A stretch of 64,000 nucleotides of DNA from Gemella haemolysans ATCC 10379 (lineage in GTDB: Bacteria > Bacillota > Bacilli > Staphylococcales > Gemellaceae): contig NZ_ACDZ02000013.1 of NCBI RefSeq assembly GCF_000173915.1, positions 1 through 64,000 on the forward strand. Reading direction: 5' to 3'. Below the pieces are notes generated by a model. That model saw nothing but the letters and a program-made list of their open reading frames with translations, ran no database searches and was not told the DNA's origin. Shown here piece after piece: positions 36,898 to 45,807 of this stretch (its first letter is position 1; every line of letters starts with the position of its first letter). The position numbers and the translations under genes were made by a program.

Positions 36898-37983
36898 ATG
36901 ACAAAACTAACAGTAAATGATATCAGAGTAGAACTTACAACTACTCCAAAAGAAAAAACACCCGACGATAAACTAGGATTTGGTACAGTCTTTACAGACC
37001 ATATGTTCGTTATGGATTGGTCTTCTGATAAAGGTTGGTATGATCCACGTATCGTACCTTACGGACCTATTCCAGTTTCACCTGCTCTAAACGTATTACA
37101 CTATGGACAAAGTGTTTTCGAAGGTATGAAAGCATATAATGCTAATGGAGAAGCAGTTTTATTCCGTCCAGAACAAAACTTCAAACGTTTAAATAAATCT
37201 TCAGATCGTATCGCTTTACCTGAGCTAGATGAAGAATTTGCATTAGCAGCTCTTAAAAAATTAATCTCTATCGATAAAGAATGGATCCCCAAATCAGAAG
37301 GTACTTCTTTATACGTTAGACCATTCCTATACGGTGCAGAAGAAGCTCTAGGAGTTCACCCGAATAACGAAGTTAAATTCGTAATTATCTTATCACCATC
37401 AGGAAGCTACTTCAAAGCAGGTTTACAACCAAACAAAATCTTCGTAGAACACGAATATGTACGTGCTGTTCGTGGTGGATTCGGATTCGCTAAAACAGCT
37501 GGTAACTACGCTGGATCGCTAAAAGGTCAAAAGAAAGCACAAGAACTTGGTTACTCTCAATCACTATGGCTAGATGGAGTTGAACAAAAATACATCGAAG
37601 AAGGTGGAGCTATGAATATCTTCTTCAAAATTGATGGAACATTCGTTACTCCTGAATTAAATGGTTCTATCCTTCCAGGTATCACTCGTGCTTCAGTATT
37701 AGAATTACTTAAATCACTAGGTGAAAAAGTTGAAGAAAGAAAACTATCACTTGAAGAAGTATATGAAGCTTACGATAATGGAAAACTTGAAGAAGTATTC
37801 CTATGTGGTACTGCAGCAGTAATCGCTCCAGTTGGTGAATTATTCGATGGTACTAAAAAATTAGAACTTATCACAGATAACAAACCTGGAGAATGGACTC
37901 AAAAAATCTATAACCTACTTACTGGTATCCAATTAGGTAAAGTTGAAGATAAATTCGGTTGGGTTGTAAAAGTAGAAGACTAA
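36898..37983 (+). CDS. ilvE: Branched-chain amino acid aminotransferase
   Basis: Fold-type IV PLP enzyme converting branched-chain 2-oxoacids to valine, leucine and isoleucine, or the reverse. It has 361 residues. Class marks are PALNVLHYGQSVFEGMKAY, LYVRPFLYGAEEALGVHP, GGFGFAKTAGNYAGSLKGQ (the PLP lysine lies in this stretch) and QKYIEEGGAMNIFFKIDG. GSILPGITRASVLELL and CGTAAVIAPVGEL follow. No other branched-chain genes lie nearby, so it may serve mainly in catabolism or exchange. AAGGAG precedes the ATG. Confidence 0.95.
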   Translation: MTKLTVNDIRVELTTTPKEKTPDDKLGFGTVFTDHMFVMDWSSDKGWYDPRIVPYGPIPVSPALNVLHYGQSVFEGMKAYNANGEAVLFRPEQNFKRLNKSSDRIALPELDEEFALAALKKLISIDKEWIPKSEGTSLYVRPFLYGAEEALGVHPNNEVKFVIILSPSGSYFKAGLQPNKIFVEHEYVRAVRGGFGFAKTAGNYAGSLKGQKKAQELGYSQSLWLDGVEQKYIEEGGAMNIFFKIDGTFVTPELNGSILPGITRASVLELLKSLGEKVEERKLSLEEVYEAYDNGKLEEVFLCGTAAVIAPVGELFDGTKKLELITDNKPGEWTQKIYNLLTGIQLGKVEDKFGWVVKVED

Positions 37984-37990
37984 TATGAAT

Positions 37991-38026
37991 AAAAGATTCC
38001 AAGTTTAATAATTTGGAATCTTTTTT
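37991..38026 (+). terminator. Terminator after ilvE
   Basis: AAAGATTCCAA (from 37992) pairs with TTGGAATCTTT around a 9-nt loop, followed by six T residues. Confidence 0.88.
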
Positions 38027-38100
38027 ATATTATCTTATATACTTTTGTTTTAAATCTGTTATATATAATTGATGCTAACAGATATCACTTTTAAGTAAAT

Positions 38101-38140
38101 AAAAAATGAAGTATGGAATTATCTCCTACTTCATTTTTTT
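38101..38140. terminator. Bidirectional terminator between ilvE and the FNT gene
   Basis: AAAAATGAAGTA pairs with TACTTCATTTTT around a 13-nt loop, with A and T tracts on both sides. It is placed to terminate the minus-strand FNT gene (stop 38175). Confidence 0.8.
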
Positions 38141-38174
38141 ATTATTTAAAGGATTTTAAGTTTTCTCTATAATT

Positions 38175-38960
38175 TTATTTTTTATAAGCAAATGTATAAA
38201 GGGCAGAAACTAGAGTAACAGCTCCTACAAAGTTACCTAAAAATACTGTTCCCATGTTTTGAACAAATTGTAAAACTGAGATATTTGCACCTTCAAACAT
38301 TGCAGCTGGGATTGCGAACATGTTCGCAACCAAGTGTTGGAATCCAATAGCAACGAAAGTCATAATTGGGAACCATACACCAAACATTTTACTACCTACG
38401 TCTTTAGCCGCGAAGTTTAACCATACTGCCATACCTACTAGCCAGTTACAACCTACAGCTGAGAAGAATACTTGCCAGAATGTTAAGTATACTTTTGATT
38501 CACCAGCTGAAATAGTTTTAGCTGCAATAGAACCACCAGTTAAACCAGTTAAATGTCCTAAGAAATAAGCAATAACTAGAGAACCAACAAGGTTTGCAAA
38601 TGTAATAACAACCATGTTTTTAGCCAATAGTTTAAAACTAATTTTCTTATTAAACCAAGCAACAGTTACAGCCATCATATTACCTGTAACTAATTCTCCA
38701 CCACCAACTAAAATACAAATAAGTCCAATTGGGAAAACAGATGCTCCAAGTAATGCTCCAATTCCACCAAATTCTTTAGGAATTGATCCTGATACACGAA
38801 GTAAGGCTAAAAAACCTACCCCTATAAATGCCCCACCTAAGAATCCTAAACTTAACATATATTTAAGGCTTGCAGTTGCTTTAGCAGTACCTTTTTTAAT
38901 TGTAAGTTCATAAACTTCTTGAGGCTCTAAAAATGCTTTAGATTCTACAGTGTTTGTCAT
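38175..38960 (-). CDS. Formate/nitrite transporter (FNT) family protein
   Basis: Pentameric channel-type transporter for small monovalent anions such as formate, nitrite or lactate. Its 261 residues form six membrane helices. It shows FNT patterns ASLKYMLSLGFLGGAFIGVG, CILVGGGELVTGNMMAV (omega-loop region), NLVGSLVIAYFLGHLTG, CNWLVGMAVWLNFAAKD (with the family's conserved Asn) and IGFQHLVANMFAIPAAM, where the histidine is the central pore histidine. Formate is likely in a fermenting organism, but ligand is not set. A degenerate copy lies upstream. Confidence 0.9.
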   Translation of the reverse strand: MTNTVESKAFLEPQEVYELTIKKGTAKATASLKYMLSLGFLGGAFIGVGFLALLRVSGSIPKEFGGIGALLGASVFPIGLICILVGGGELVTGNMMAVTVAWFNKKISFKLLAKNMVVITFANLVGSLVIAYFLGHLTGLTGGSIAAKTISAGESKVYLTFWQVFFSAVGCNWLVGMAVWLNFAAKDVGSKMFGVWFPIMTFVAIGFQHLVANMFAIPAAMFEGANISVLQFVQNMGTVFLGNFVGAVTLVSALYTFAYKK

Positions 38961-39026
38961 AATAACACTCTCCTTAAAAATTTATAATAATTACATAGAT
39001 ATTATCTTTCTACATCTACAATAAAG

Positions 39027-39055
39027 ATTATACAATAACATCGATATTTTTTCAA
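39027..39055 (-). promoter_or_regulatory. Promoter of the FNT gene
   Basis: Minus strand: -35 TTGAAA (39050-39055), a 17-bp spacer, and -10 TATAAT (39027-39032), about 65 bp before the start at 38960. Confidence 0.75.
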
Positions 39056-39221
39056 CCCTGTTTTAATACAGATATTATTAAAATATTTATAATTTAACAA
39101 ACTAAATCATTCTGTAGTTTATTAAATAATTCAAAAAAATTTTTATTTGAGTTCCATTGGAAAATAACAACTACATGAAATAAAGCGTTTCCTAATAGTG
39201 AGTATTATTTAATATTTTAAC

Positions 39222-39980
39222 TATTCTTTTTATAAGCCAATGTATATAACTCTGCAACAAGTATTTCTCTACCTAAAAAGTTTCCTAAAAAAATTACAAA
39301 AAAATTATATATCAATTTTATTAGTATAATATTTGCACCCAAAAATATTGAAGCTTGATAACAAACATATTTGCTACAACACATAGAAATCTTACAGCAA
39401 CAAATGTCATAATTGGGAACCAGGTACTAAATTTTTTCCACCTATATCTTTTGCACATGCACCCATTACAACTAGCCAATTACATACAATTCCAGAGAAT
39501 AATTCTTACCAAAATGTAGCATTTACTTTTCATTCTGTAGTTGCCAATGTCTAAGAAAAAGTTTTCCCTTCAGTATGTTCTATTACACACACTAAAAAGT
39601 ATGCTACAAAAACTACTCCAACTAAATTTGTAAATGTGATAATTATTAAATTCCTCACAAGCATGTATAACCTATCTTTTTATAAAAAAATGTTAAAGTA
39701 ACTCAATCATGTTACTAATAATTAACTATCCTCTTCCAACCAAAATGTATACTAATCCAATCGAAAATACTACCGCAGCTAGTAATACAGCTAATCTATC
39801 AAATTCAAGTGATATTAAACCGGCTATTCTTAAGTAAGCAAGGTATCTAACGGCTATAAACAAAACTAAACTTAATATATATTTTAAGCTACCTAACACC
39901 TTTACTAATCCTTTCTTACTAGAATATTCATATAGATCATATAGCTCTAAATAAGTCTTTGTATGCTTTACATCAATCAT
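39222..39980 (-). pseudogene. Decayed second FNT-family transporter gene
   Basis: The first 84 codons (from ATG 39980) read MIDVKHTKTYLELYDLYEYS, GSLKYILSLVLF and VLLAAVVFSIGLVYILVGRG. These clearly correspond to the N-terminus of the intact protein at 38175-38960. The frame then stops at 39726, right where the intact gene continues GGELVTGN. Beyond the stop, DNA down to about 39222 still matches the intact gene in pieces, including the end coding for the LYTFAYKK-like tail, but with many stops and small deletions. It is therefore an old tandem duplicate undergoing decay. It is unlikely to make a working channel. Confidence 0.85.
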
Positions 39981-40319
39981 AGTTTTCTCATTATTTTTTC
40001 AATTATTATATAATAAATATTTTCTCCTAATACATCTATTTAATATTATTTAAATTATATACCCTTATTTTTATTTTTAAAGTTTAAATCGGCAAATATT
40101 TATCACTACTTGTTATAACTATACTAACATTGAATATTTCATTTCTTAAACATCTTAGGATAATAAAAACTTTTATAGAGTTTTTTATATTTATCTACTA
40201 CCAAGTTTATTGTTTTTTTATCTATATCTTAAAATTTGATTTTAAATACCATCTTGAATATAAACTACTAACTGAATTCATATAAAAAAGCGATTGGATA
40301 ATTCCAATCGCTTAGTTTA
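39981..40319. other. AT-rich region upstream of the FNT pseudogene
   Basis: 339 bp without a recognisable gene. The only feature seen is the rny terminator at 40284-40313. The rest is probably the decayed promoter region of the pseudogene. Confidence 0.6.
40284..40313 (-). terminator. Terminator after rny
   Basis: Minus strand: AAGCGATTGGA pairs with TCCAATCGCTT around a 4-nt loop, followed by TTTTAT. It begins 7 bp after the rny stop. Confidence 0.88.
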
Positions 40320-41873
40320 CTATCTTGCAACCTTAACTGCTCTAACCTCACGGATAACATTAACTTTAATGTTTCCAGGGTATTGCATCGTTTCTTCGAT
40401 TTTATTTTTAACTTCTTTGGCAATTTTGTATGTTTTTGTATCATCTACTTCTTCTGGATTTACAATCACACGAATCTCACGACCCGCTTGAATAGCAAAT
40501 GTTTTTTCTACACCTTTGTGCTCATTTGCAATTTCTTCAAGTTTTTGTAGACGTTTAATATAATTCTCTAATGACTCTCTTCGAGCTCCTGGACGTGATG
40601 CAGAAAGTGCATCCGCTGTGGCAACAATGACAGAAATTGGATTTGTTGGTTCTGTATCACCATGGTGCGAAGCAATCGCATTAACAACAATTGCATTCTC
40701 TTTATACTTAAGTGCTAAAGCTACACCAATTTCAACGTGTGAACCTTCAACTTCATGATCAAGTGCTTTACCGATGTCATGTAGTAAACCTGCACGACGA
40801 GCTGTTGCGACATCTAAGTCTAACTCAGCTGCGATAAGTCCAGAAATATATGCTACTTCCATAGAGTGTTGTAGTCCATTTTGGCCATAACTTGTTCTAT
40901 ATTTTAACTTACCAACGATTTTTACTAAATCTGGATGCATATTGTGGATTCCAAGGTCGAATGTAGCTTGTTCACCTGCATCACGAATAACTTGATCAAT
41001 GTTCTTACGTGCTTTATCAACAGCTTCCTCAATTTTAGATGGGTGAATACGACCATCATCAATAAGTGATTTAATCGCAGTTTTTGCAATCTCACGACGT
41101 ATTGGATCATATCCAGAAAGGATTACTGCTTCTGGAGTATCATCAATAATTAAATCTACCCCTGTTAATGTTTCTAAAGTACGAATATTTCTTCCTTCAC
41201 GACCGATGATACGACCTTTCATATCATCACTTGGAAGATCTACAACAGATACAGTAGTTTCACTTACTACATCTGTAGCAAAACGTTGCAATGATTGAAC
41301 AATAAGTTCTTTTGCACGTTTATCAGCAACGTTTTTCGCCTCTAGTTCTTTATTTCTTATATATATTGCCATGTCTTTAGCCATATCAGTCTCAACTGCG
41401 GCCATAATCTCTTCACGAGCTTGTTCTTCTGTTAAGTTTGCAATTCTTTGCAACTCTGTTTCTTGTTGAATTTTAAGTTGATTAACCTCACTACTTTTCT
41501 CTTCAAGAAGTTGAGATTTTTCTTCCAATTTCATCTCTCTAGAACTTAATAACTCATCTTTCTTATTTAAAAGTTCAGTTTGACGTTCTAATGAAGATTC
41601 TTTTTGAACGATTCTATCTTCTTGTCTTTGAATATCTTGTTTTTTAAATTCTGCTTCTTTATTAGCTATGTTAATTATCTCTTCAGCTTCTTTCTTAGCT
41701 ATAGTAGTTTCTTTTTCAACTATGTATCTAGCTTCTTTTCTCGCTTCTCCAATAATATGATCAGCATCTTGCTTAGATAATTCTAATTTCTTTTGAATAG
41801 AATTTTTTGAAATAATATATCCAAATGAAAGTCCAACAAGTAAAGCTGCAACACTGATTATTCCATAAATCAT
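40320..41873 (-). CDS. rny: Ribonuclease Y
   Basis: Membrane-bound endoribonuclease that starts bulk mRNA decay in Firmicutes. I choose ATG 41873 ([19 protein letters not shown], 517 residues), which has GAGG 7 nt before it and matches the family N-terminus. The reading from 41921 would add 16 unusual residues. The order is a membrane helix (about 3-22), a long coiled coil (25-200, [16 protein letters not shown]), a KH domain ([17 protein letters not shown]) and an HD domain ([25 protein letters not shown]). It is a single gene with a good promoter. Confidence 0.96.
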   Translation of the reverse strand: MIYGIISVAALLVGLSFGYIISKNSIQKKLELSKQDADHIIGEARKEARYIVEKETTIAKKEAEEIINIANKEAEFKKQDIQRQEDRIVQKESSLERQTELLNKKDELLSSREMKLEEKSQLLEEKSSEVNQLKIQQETELQRIANLTEEQAREEIMAAVETDMAKDMAIYIRNKELEAKNVADKRAKELIVQSLQRFATDVVSETTVSVVDLPSDDMKGRIIGREGRNIRTLETLTGVDLIIDDTPEAVILSGYDPIRREIAKTAIKSLIDDGRIHPSKIEEAVDKARKNIDQVIRDAGEQATFDLGIHNMHPDLVKIVGKLKYRTSYGQNGLQHSMEVAYISGLIAAELDLDVATARRAGLLHDIGKALDHEVEGSHVEIGVALALKYKENAIVVNAIASHHGDTEPTNPISVIVATADALSASRPGARRESLENYIKRLQKLEEIANEHKGVEKTFAIQAGREIRVIVNPEEVDDTKTYKIAKEVKNKIEETMQYPGNIKVNVIREVRAVKVAR

Positions 41874-41969
41874 TTTGCAACCTCTTTCTATTTTGAAAAA
41901 TTTTTTATTATGATATAACAACTAGTCGATAATTAAAATACGAACGAATTGCCACATACCATAAATACA

Positions 41970-41998
41970 ATTCTACACTACCTATAGTAAAAAGTCAA
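41970..41998 (-). promoter_or_regulatory. Promoter of rny
   Basis: Minus strand: -35 TTGACT (41993-41998), a 17-bp spacer, and -10 TAGAAT (41970-41975). It gives a leader of about 90 nt. Confidence 0.75.
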
Positions 41999-42212
41999 TA
42001 GTTCACTCAGGGAAAATCCCAGTTTTCAAAAACTTTTCTTCTATATAATATAGTTTATAAATTTCTTTTCAAATTATAGCTTTTATTATCTATTATTTTG
42101 ATTTCCTACTTGAATTTTAGCCGTCTTAATTGTATTATTTTATTATCTACTCAATAAAAGTAGAATTATTTTTACTAAAAATAATTTTTTTTAAAAAAAC
42201 TTATTAAAATAC

Positions 42213-42241
42213 TTGCAATTACTTATCCAGTGTGATATTAT
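42213..42241 (+). promoter_or_regulatory. Promoter of rplK-rplA
   Basis: -35 TTGCAA (42213-42218), a 17-bp spacer, and -10 TATTAT (42236-42241). The leader to the GTG start is about 95 nt. The roughly 210 bp between the rny promoter and this one show nothing further. Confidence 0.75.
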
Positions 42242-42270
42242 ATTCAAGTATGTAAAAATACAAAACTTGA

Positions 42271-42320
42271 TTGAGTGGGAGAACGAAAAATTCAAAGACG
42301 TTCAAATGACCACATCACGA
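42271..42320 (+). promoter_or_regulatory. Probable L1-binding autoregulatory hairpin in the rplK leader
   Basis: GUGG (42275-42278) pairs with CCAC (42310-42313). GAACG (42281-42285) pairs with CGUUC (42299-42303). An asymmetric internal loop lies between the two stems, with AAAUGA on the 3' side. This resembles the site at which ribosomal protein L1 represses its own rplK-rplA mRNA in other bacteria, a mimic of its 23S rRNA site. The role is inferred from fold and location. Confidence 0.55.
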
Positions 42321-42342
42321 AAAATATATAGGAGGTTTTATC

Positions 42343-42768
42343 GTGGCTAAAAAAGTTATAAAAGTTGTTAAATTACAAGTACCAGCAGGTAAAGCTAACC
42401 CAGCTCCACCAGTTGGTCCAGCGTTAGGTCAAGCTGGTGTAAACATCATGGGATTCTGTAAAGAATTCAATGCTCGTACACAAGACCAAGCAGGATTAAT
42501 CATTCCAGTAGTAATCTCAGTATATGAAGACCGTTCATTTACTTTCATTACTAAAACACCACCTGCACCAGTATTACTTAAAAAAGCAGCTAAAATTGAA
42601 AAAGCATCTTCTGTACCTAACCGTGACAAAGTTGCTACAGTTTCAAAAGCTCAAGTTCAAGAAATCGCTGAACTTAAAATGGCTGACTTAAACGCAGCTT
42701 CTGTAGAAGCAGCAATGCGTATGATCGAAGGTACTGCAAGAAGTATGGGTATCTTAATAGGAGAATAG
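42343..42768 (+). CDS. rplK: 50S ribosomal protein L11
   Basis: Protein of the ribosomal GTPase-associated centre, needed for stringent-response sensing by RelA/Rel. At 141 residues it is the normal length. It starts at GTG 42343 after AGGAGG. It shows [37 protein letters not shown], of which [13 protein letters not shown] is the classic N-terminal block, and the C-terminal rRNA-binding part [19 protein letters not shown]...TARSMGI. rplA starts 13 bp downstream. Confidence 0.98.
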   Translation: MAKKVIKVVKLQVPAGKANPAPPVGPALGQAGVNIMGFCKEFNARTQDQAGLIIPVVISVYEDRSFTFITKTPPAPVLLKKAAKIEKASSVPNRDKVATVSKAQVQEIAELKMADLNAASVEAAMRMIEGTARSMGILIGE

Positions 42769-42781
42769 GAGGATAATTATA

Positions 42782-43474
42782 ATGGCAAAAAAAGGTAAAA
42801 AATATCTTGAAGCAGCTAAATTAGTAGATTCTTCTAGTCTATACTCTGTAGTAGAAGCAATCGAATTAGCTAAAAAAACAAGCACAGTTAATTTTGACGC
42901 AACTGTAGAAGTTGCATTCCGTTTAGGAGTTGACACTCGTAAAAACGACCAACAAGTTCGTGGAGCAGTAGTTCTTCCTAAAGGAACTGGTAAAACTGCT
43001 AAAGTTTTAGTTTTTGCTAAAGGTGATAAAGCAGCAGAAGCTGAAGCAGCAGGAGCTGACTACGTAGGACAAGGTGAATACATCACTAAAATCCAACAAG
43101 GTTGGTTTGATTTTGACGTAATCGTAGCTACTCCAGACATGATGGGAGAAGTTGGTAAAATCGGTCGTGTATTAGGACCTAAAGGATTAATGCCAAACCC
43201 TAAAACTGGTACTGTAACTATGGACGTTACTAAAGCTGTTAATGAAATCAAAGCTGGTAAAGTTGAATACCGTGCTGAAAAAGCTGGTGTTGTTCACACT
43301 CCAATCGGTAAAGTTTCATTCTCAACTGAAGACCTAGTTGAAAACTTCAACGCTGTTCAAGACGCTTTAGCTAAAGCTAAACCAGCTGCTGCTAAAGGAA
43401 CTTACTTCAAATCTGTAGCTGTAACTACAACTATGGGTCCTGGAGTACGTGTTAACACAGCAGAATTCAAATAA
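42782..43474 (+). CDS. rplA: 50S ribosomal protein L1
   Basis: Protein of the L1 stalk that guides E-site tRNA, and probable repressor of its own operon. It has 230 residues. Marks are [60 protein letters not shown] and [26 protein letters not shown] lies 7 nt before the ATG. A strong terminator follows immediately, so rplJ-rplL are not part of this transcript. Confidence 0.98.
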   Translation: MAKKGKKYLEAAKLVDSSSLYSVVEAIELAKKTSTVNFDATVEVAFRLGVDTRKNDQQVRGAVVLPKGTGKTAKVLVFAKGDKAAEAEAAGADYVGQGEYITKIQQGWFDFDVIVATPDMMGEVGKIGRVLGPKGLMPNPKTGTVTMDVTKAVNEIKAGKVEYRAEKAGVVHTPIGKVSFSTEDLVENFNAVQDALAKAKPAAAKGTYFKSVAVTTTMGPGVRVNTAEFK

Positions 43475-43488
43475 GAATTATTAATACA

Positions 43489-43522
43489 AAGAAGATTTGG
43501 TTAACCAAGTCTTCTTTTTTTT
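43489..43522 (+). terminator. Terminator after rplK-rplA
   Basis: AAGAAGATTTGG (43489-43500) pairs with CCAAGTCTTCTT (43505-43516) around TTAA, followed by TTTTTT. Confidence 0.92.
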
Positions 43523-43550
43523 GTTCTTTCCCTACCTCACTATAACATAA

Positions 43551-43604
43551 ATAAAAAAGCTATGACTTACACTATTTTCTGTACTAAATCACTAGCTTTC
43601 TTAT
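43551..43604 (-). terminator. Terminator after the GntR-ABC operon
   Basis: Minus strand: AAGCTA-G-TGA pairs with TCA-TAGCTT across a loop of about 25 nt, followed by TTTTATTT. The long loop lowers confidence. Confidence 0.55.
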
Positions 43605-43637
43605 ATTCTTTTATTTTCGTTTTTTTCTTGCTTAACC

Positions 43638-44483
43638 TTACTTGGTTTCATTATAAGTATTTATTAATTCAACTCTAGTTGCATCTTTAGTTCCTTCTTT
43701 AATTCCTTCTTTAATTCCTTCTTTAATTCCTTCAAAGAACATATTAGCTTCAAATGTATAAATTTTTAAGACACTTGTACTTATTAAAAGGAACAGAATT
43801 AAGACAAGTTTTCCTTTATACTTTTTATCTACTCGTTTATTTTCTCTATTATGAGCTAATAAAATATTTACGCTAACAAAGTAATATAACAATGTGATTA
43901 CTATTAATAGTGCTAATTTTATTAAACTAAATTGCGTATTATCATATTTTGGACCTATATATCCACTAAAAGGCACTAAAGAAAATCGAAAGATTCCTAC
44001 TATAAATTGATAAATAATAATATCATATACAAAGAAGTATATTAGTGTTATTTTTGTCTTAATCATCTGAATTATAGCAAAATTTGATAGTGCTATAACT
44101 ACTATTATTGCATATAGGTATTCAATAGGATTACCTTTACGATAAATATAATCTAATACAAAAGATATTATTCCCCCAAAGAATAAAGTTATATAAGTTG
44201 TATAGTAAATATATCTTACTTTATCTTTTAATGAAATCGGTAGATATTCAATAAATTGATGTTCAGGATCATCATATTTTCTTCCATTTATCACAATAAT
44301 TATTGAACTAATAACAGCTAAAATAATATAAGTTTTATGAAATAATAACTCAAGCACTACAGTGATGGTAATAAAATAATATAGTAAATATAAACTCTTA
44401 TATAATAAAGGTTTCGTATAATTTCTATTTGAAATTAAATTCCAAATTGCTCCAAAGTTTGTATCATATTTTTGTTTAATCAT
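43638..44483 (-). CDS. ABC-transporter-associated membrane protein with IKEG repeats
   Basis: 281 residues. About six to seven membrane helices lie between residues 24 and 245, without a recognised domain. They are the likely membrane subunit for the ATPase encoded just upstream, whose gene it overlaps by 8 bp. The C-terminal tail carries four tandem EGIK/EGTK units in a row before DATRVELINTYN, from a 12-bp DNA repeat at about 43685-43740. The amphipathic repeat could be a soluble regulatory tail. The YtrA-type operon layout suggests an exporter or envelope-stress transporter. I do not recognise a specific family. Confidence 0.6.
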   Translation of the reverse strand: MIKQKYDTNFGAIWNLISNRNYTKPLLYKSLYLLYYFITITVVLELLFHKTYIILAVISSIIIVINGRKYDDPEHQFIEYLPISLKDKVRYIYYTTYITLFFGGIISFVLDYIYRKGNPIEYLYAIIVVIALSNFAIIQMIKTKITLIYFFVYDIIIYQFIVGIFRFSLVPFSGYIGPKYDNTQFSLIKLALLIVITLLYYFVSVNILLAHNRENKRVDKKYKGKLVLILFLLISTSVLKIYTFEANMFFEGIKEGIKEGIKEGTKDATRVELINTYNETK

Positions 44484-45189
44484 TTGAGTTCTCTCCCTTC
44501 ATAATAGAAAGCAAAATATTTTCTATATCTGTAGTGTTAAATCTTTCTTGTAGCTCTACTATATCTTCTTTAGTATCAATTCTTCCATTTTCAAGGACAA
44601 TTACATAATCTGCCAGACTCTTTATTACTAAAGGATCTTCAGTTACAAGAATAATCATTTTATTTTCATCCATATAATCTCTTAAAAGATTTAATATTTC
44701 TTTTTTAGCTATTAGTCCTACTCCAGAAAATGGATTATCTAATACTAATATACTAGACTTAGTAAAATAACCTACTGCAAATAATAGTATTTTTTTCTCC
44801 CCTTGGGATAATTCATATATTTTACTATGAAGAACAATTTTTTGTTTATTTAGAAATTCAAAACATTTATCTATATTAAATCTTTCATCTAATTTAGATA
44901 TTTTATATAAAACTTCATTTACCTGTAAAGTGTCTGAAAACAATGGTTTATCGGCAACATATGAATATAGTTTCTTAATTTCTACTGCATTTTGTTGAAA
45001 GTTCAAACTATTATAGATAATTGCATTGGTTTCTGATGGCATTGCACCTAATAGTGTTTGAAGAAATAGAGTTTTACCACTCCCACTATTACCTGTAATT
45101 GCATAGACATATCCATCTTCTAACTCCAAATCTATTGGACCTAGTTGAAATGACTTTTTATTAATCTGTAAATTATTCACTTTTATCAT
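44476..45189 (-). CDS. ABC transporter ATP-binding protein
   Basis: ATPase subunit, 237 residues. It has Walker A GNSGSGKTLFL at about 33-43, the signature LSQGEKKILLF (a variant of LSGGQ), Walker B ILVLDNPFSGVG (Asn where Glu is usual), and a D-loop. Replacement of the catalytic glutamate by Asn in LVLDNP is worth noting, since it may slow ATP hydrolysis. It overlaps the GntR gene by 4 bp and the membrane-protein gene by 8 bp, so the three are one unit. Confidence 0.85.
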   Translation of the reverse strand: MIKVNNLQINKKSFQLGPIDLELEDGYVYAITGNSGSGKTLFLQTLLGAMPSETNAIIYNSLNFQQNAVEIKKLYSYVADKPLFSDTLQVNEVLYKISKLDERFNIDKCFEFLNKQKIVLHSKIYELSQGEKKILLFAVGYFTKSSILVLDNPFSGVGLIAKKEILNLLRDYMDENKMIILVTEDPLVIKSLADYVIVLENGRIDTKEDIVELQERFNTTDIENILLSIMKGENSND

Positions 45190-45569
45190 AAATTTTTTCC
45201 CTCCAATACTTTATCAACTATCTCCTTAATATCTTCTATATTAAGTCCATCATTAATAGCATTATCAATTATTACCTTTAGTTCAACTAAATACTCTTCT
45301 TTTTTTATAGATAATACAGTAGCTAAATCTATATCATTTACAAAATATCCCACAGCTCCTTTAGAATATATGAGTTCTTCTTGTAATAACACTTCATATG
45401 ATTTTTTTACTGTTATTATACCTACTTCTAGCTCTTTAGATAAGCTTCTAATAGAAGGTAATTGATCATTGTATTTTAAGCTACCATTAAGAATATTACT
45501 CTTTATTTGTGTAGCCACCTGTTGATAAATCGGAACAGATGACATATTAGAAATTTTTATATCCATCAT
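45186..45569 (-). CDS. GntR-family regulator, YtrA subfamily
   Basis: 127 residues. The N-terminal winged helix-turn-helix (about 12-75) has PIYQQVATQIKSNILNGSLK, YNDQLPSIRSLSKELEVG and TVKKSYEVLLQEELIYSKG. A short C-terminal helical part follows, typical of the YtrA group that controls linked ABC transporters. It heads its own operon, so it probably represses itself and the ABC genes. AGGAGG precedes the start; two adjacent ATG codons make the exact start ambiguous by one residue. Confidence 0.88.
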   Translation of the reverse strand: MMDIKISNMSSVPIYQQVATQIKSNILNGSLKYNDQLPSIRSLSKELEVGIITVKKSYEVLLQEELIYSKGAVGYFVNDIDLATVLSIKKEEYLVELKVIIDNAINDGLNIEDIKEIVDKVLEGKNL

Positions 45570-45636
45570 ACTCCTCCTTACTAATTTTTTTAAAATTAAT
45601 TTGTATAATTCAATTAGATATTAAAAACGTTTTCTT

Positions 45637-45678
45637 GTGTCTACTGTGATTATACGATAGATACAGTTTCTTTGTCAA
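45637..45678 (-). promoter_or_regulatory. Promoter of the GntR-ABC operon with possible operator
   Basis: Minus strand: -35 TTGACA (45673-45678), an 18-bp spacer, and -10 TATAAT (45649-45654). An imperfect inverted repeat, GTGTCTACT facing ATAGATAC (45637-45665), spans the -10 and could be the operator of the GntR protein encoded downstream. Confidence 0.6.
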
Positions 45679-45807
45679 TATCTATTTTGTAATTTCTTAT
45701 ATTTTTTATTAAAAATACTTTAAATCCTAAGTTTAAAGGTAAATATCATTTTGAAATACTTTGTTACATGTTATAATTATATTAACTATTATTTTAGGAG
45801 TGTATTT

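Noticed and set aside
39726-39980. The 84-codon open frame as a separate small membrane protein gene.
   Set aside because: It is collinear with the N-terminus of the FNT gene, and the rest of that gene persists in broken form after its stop. It is treated as part of a pseudogene.
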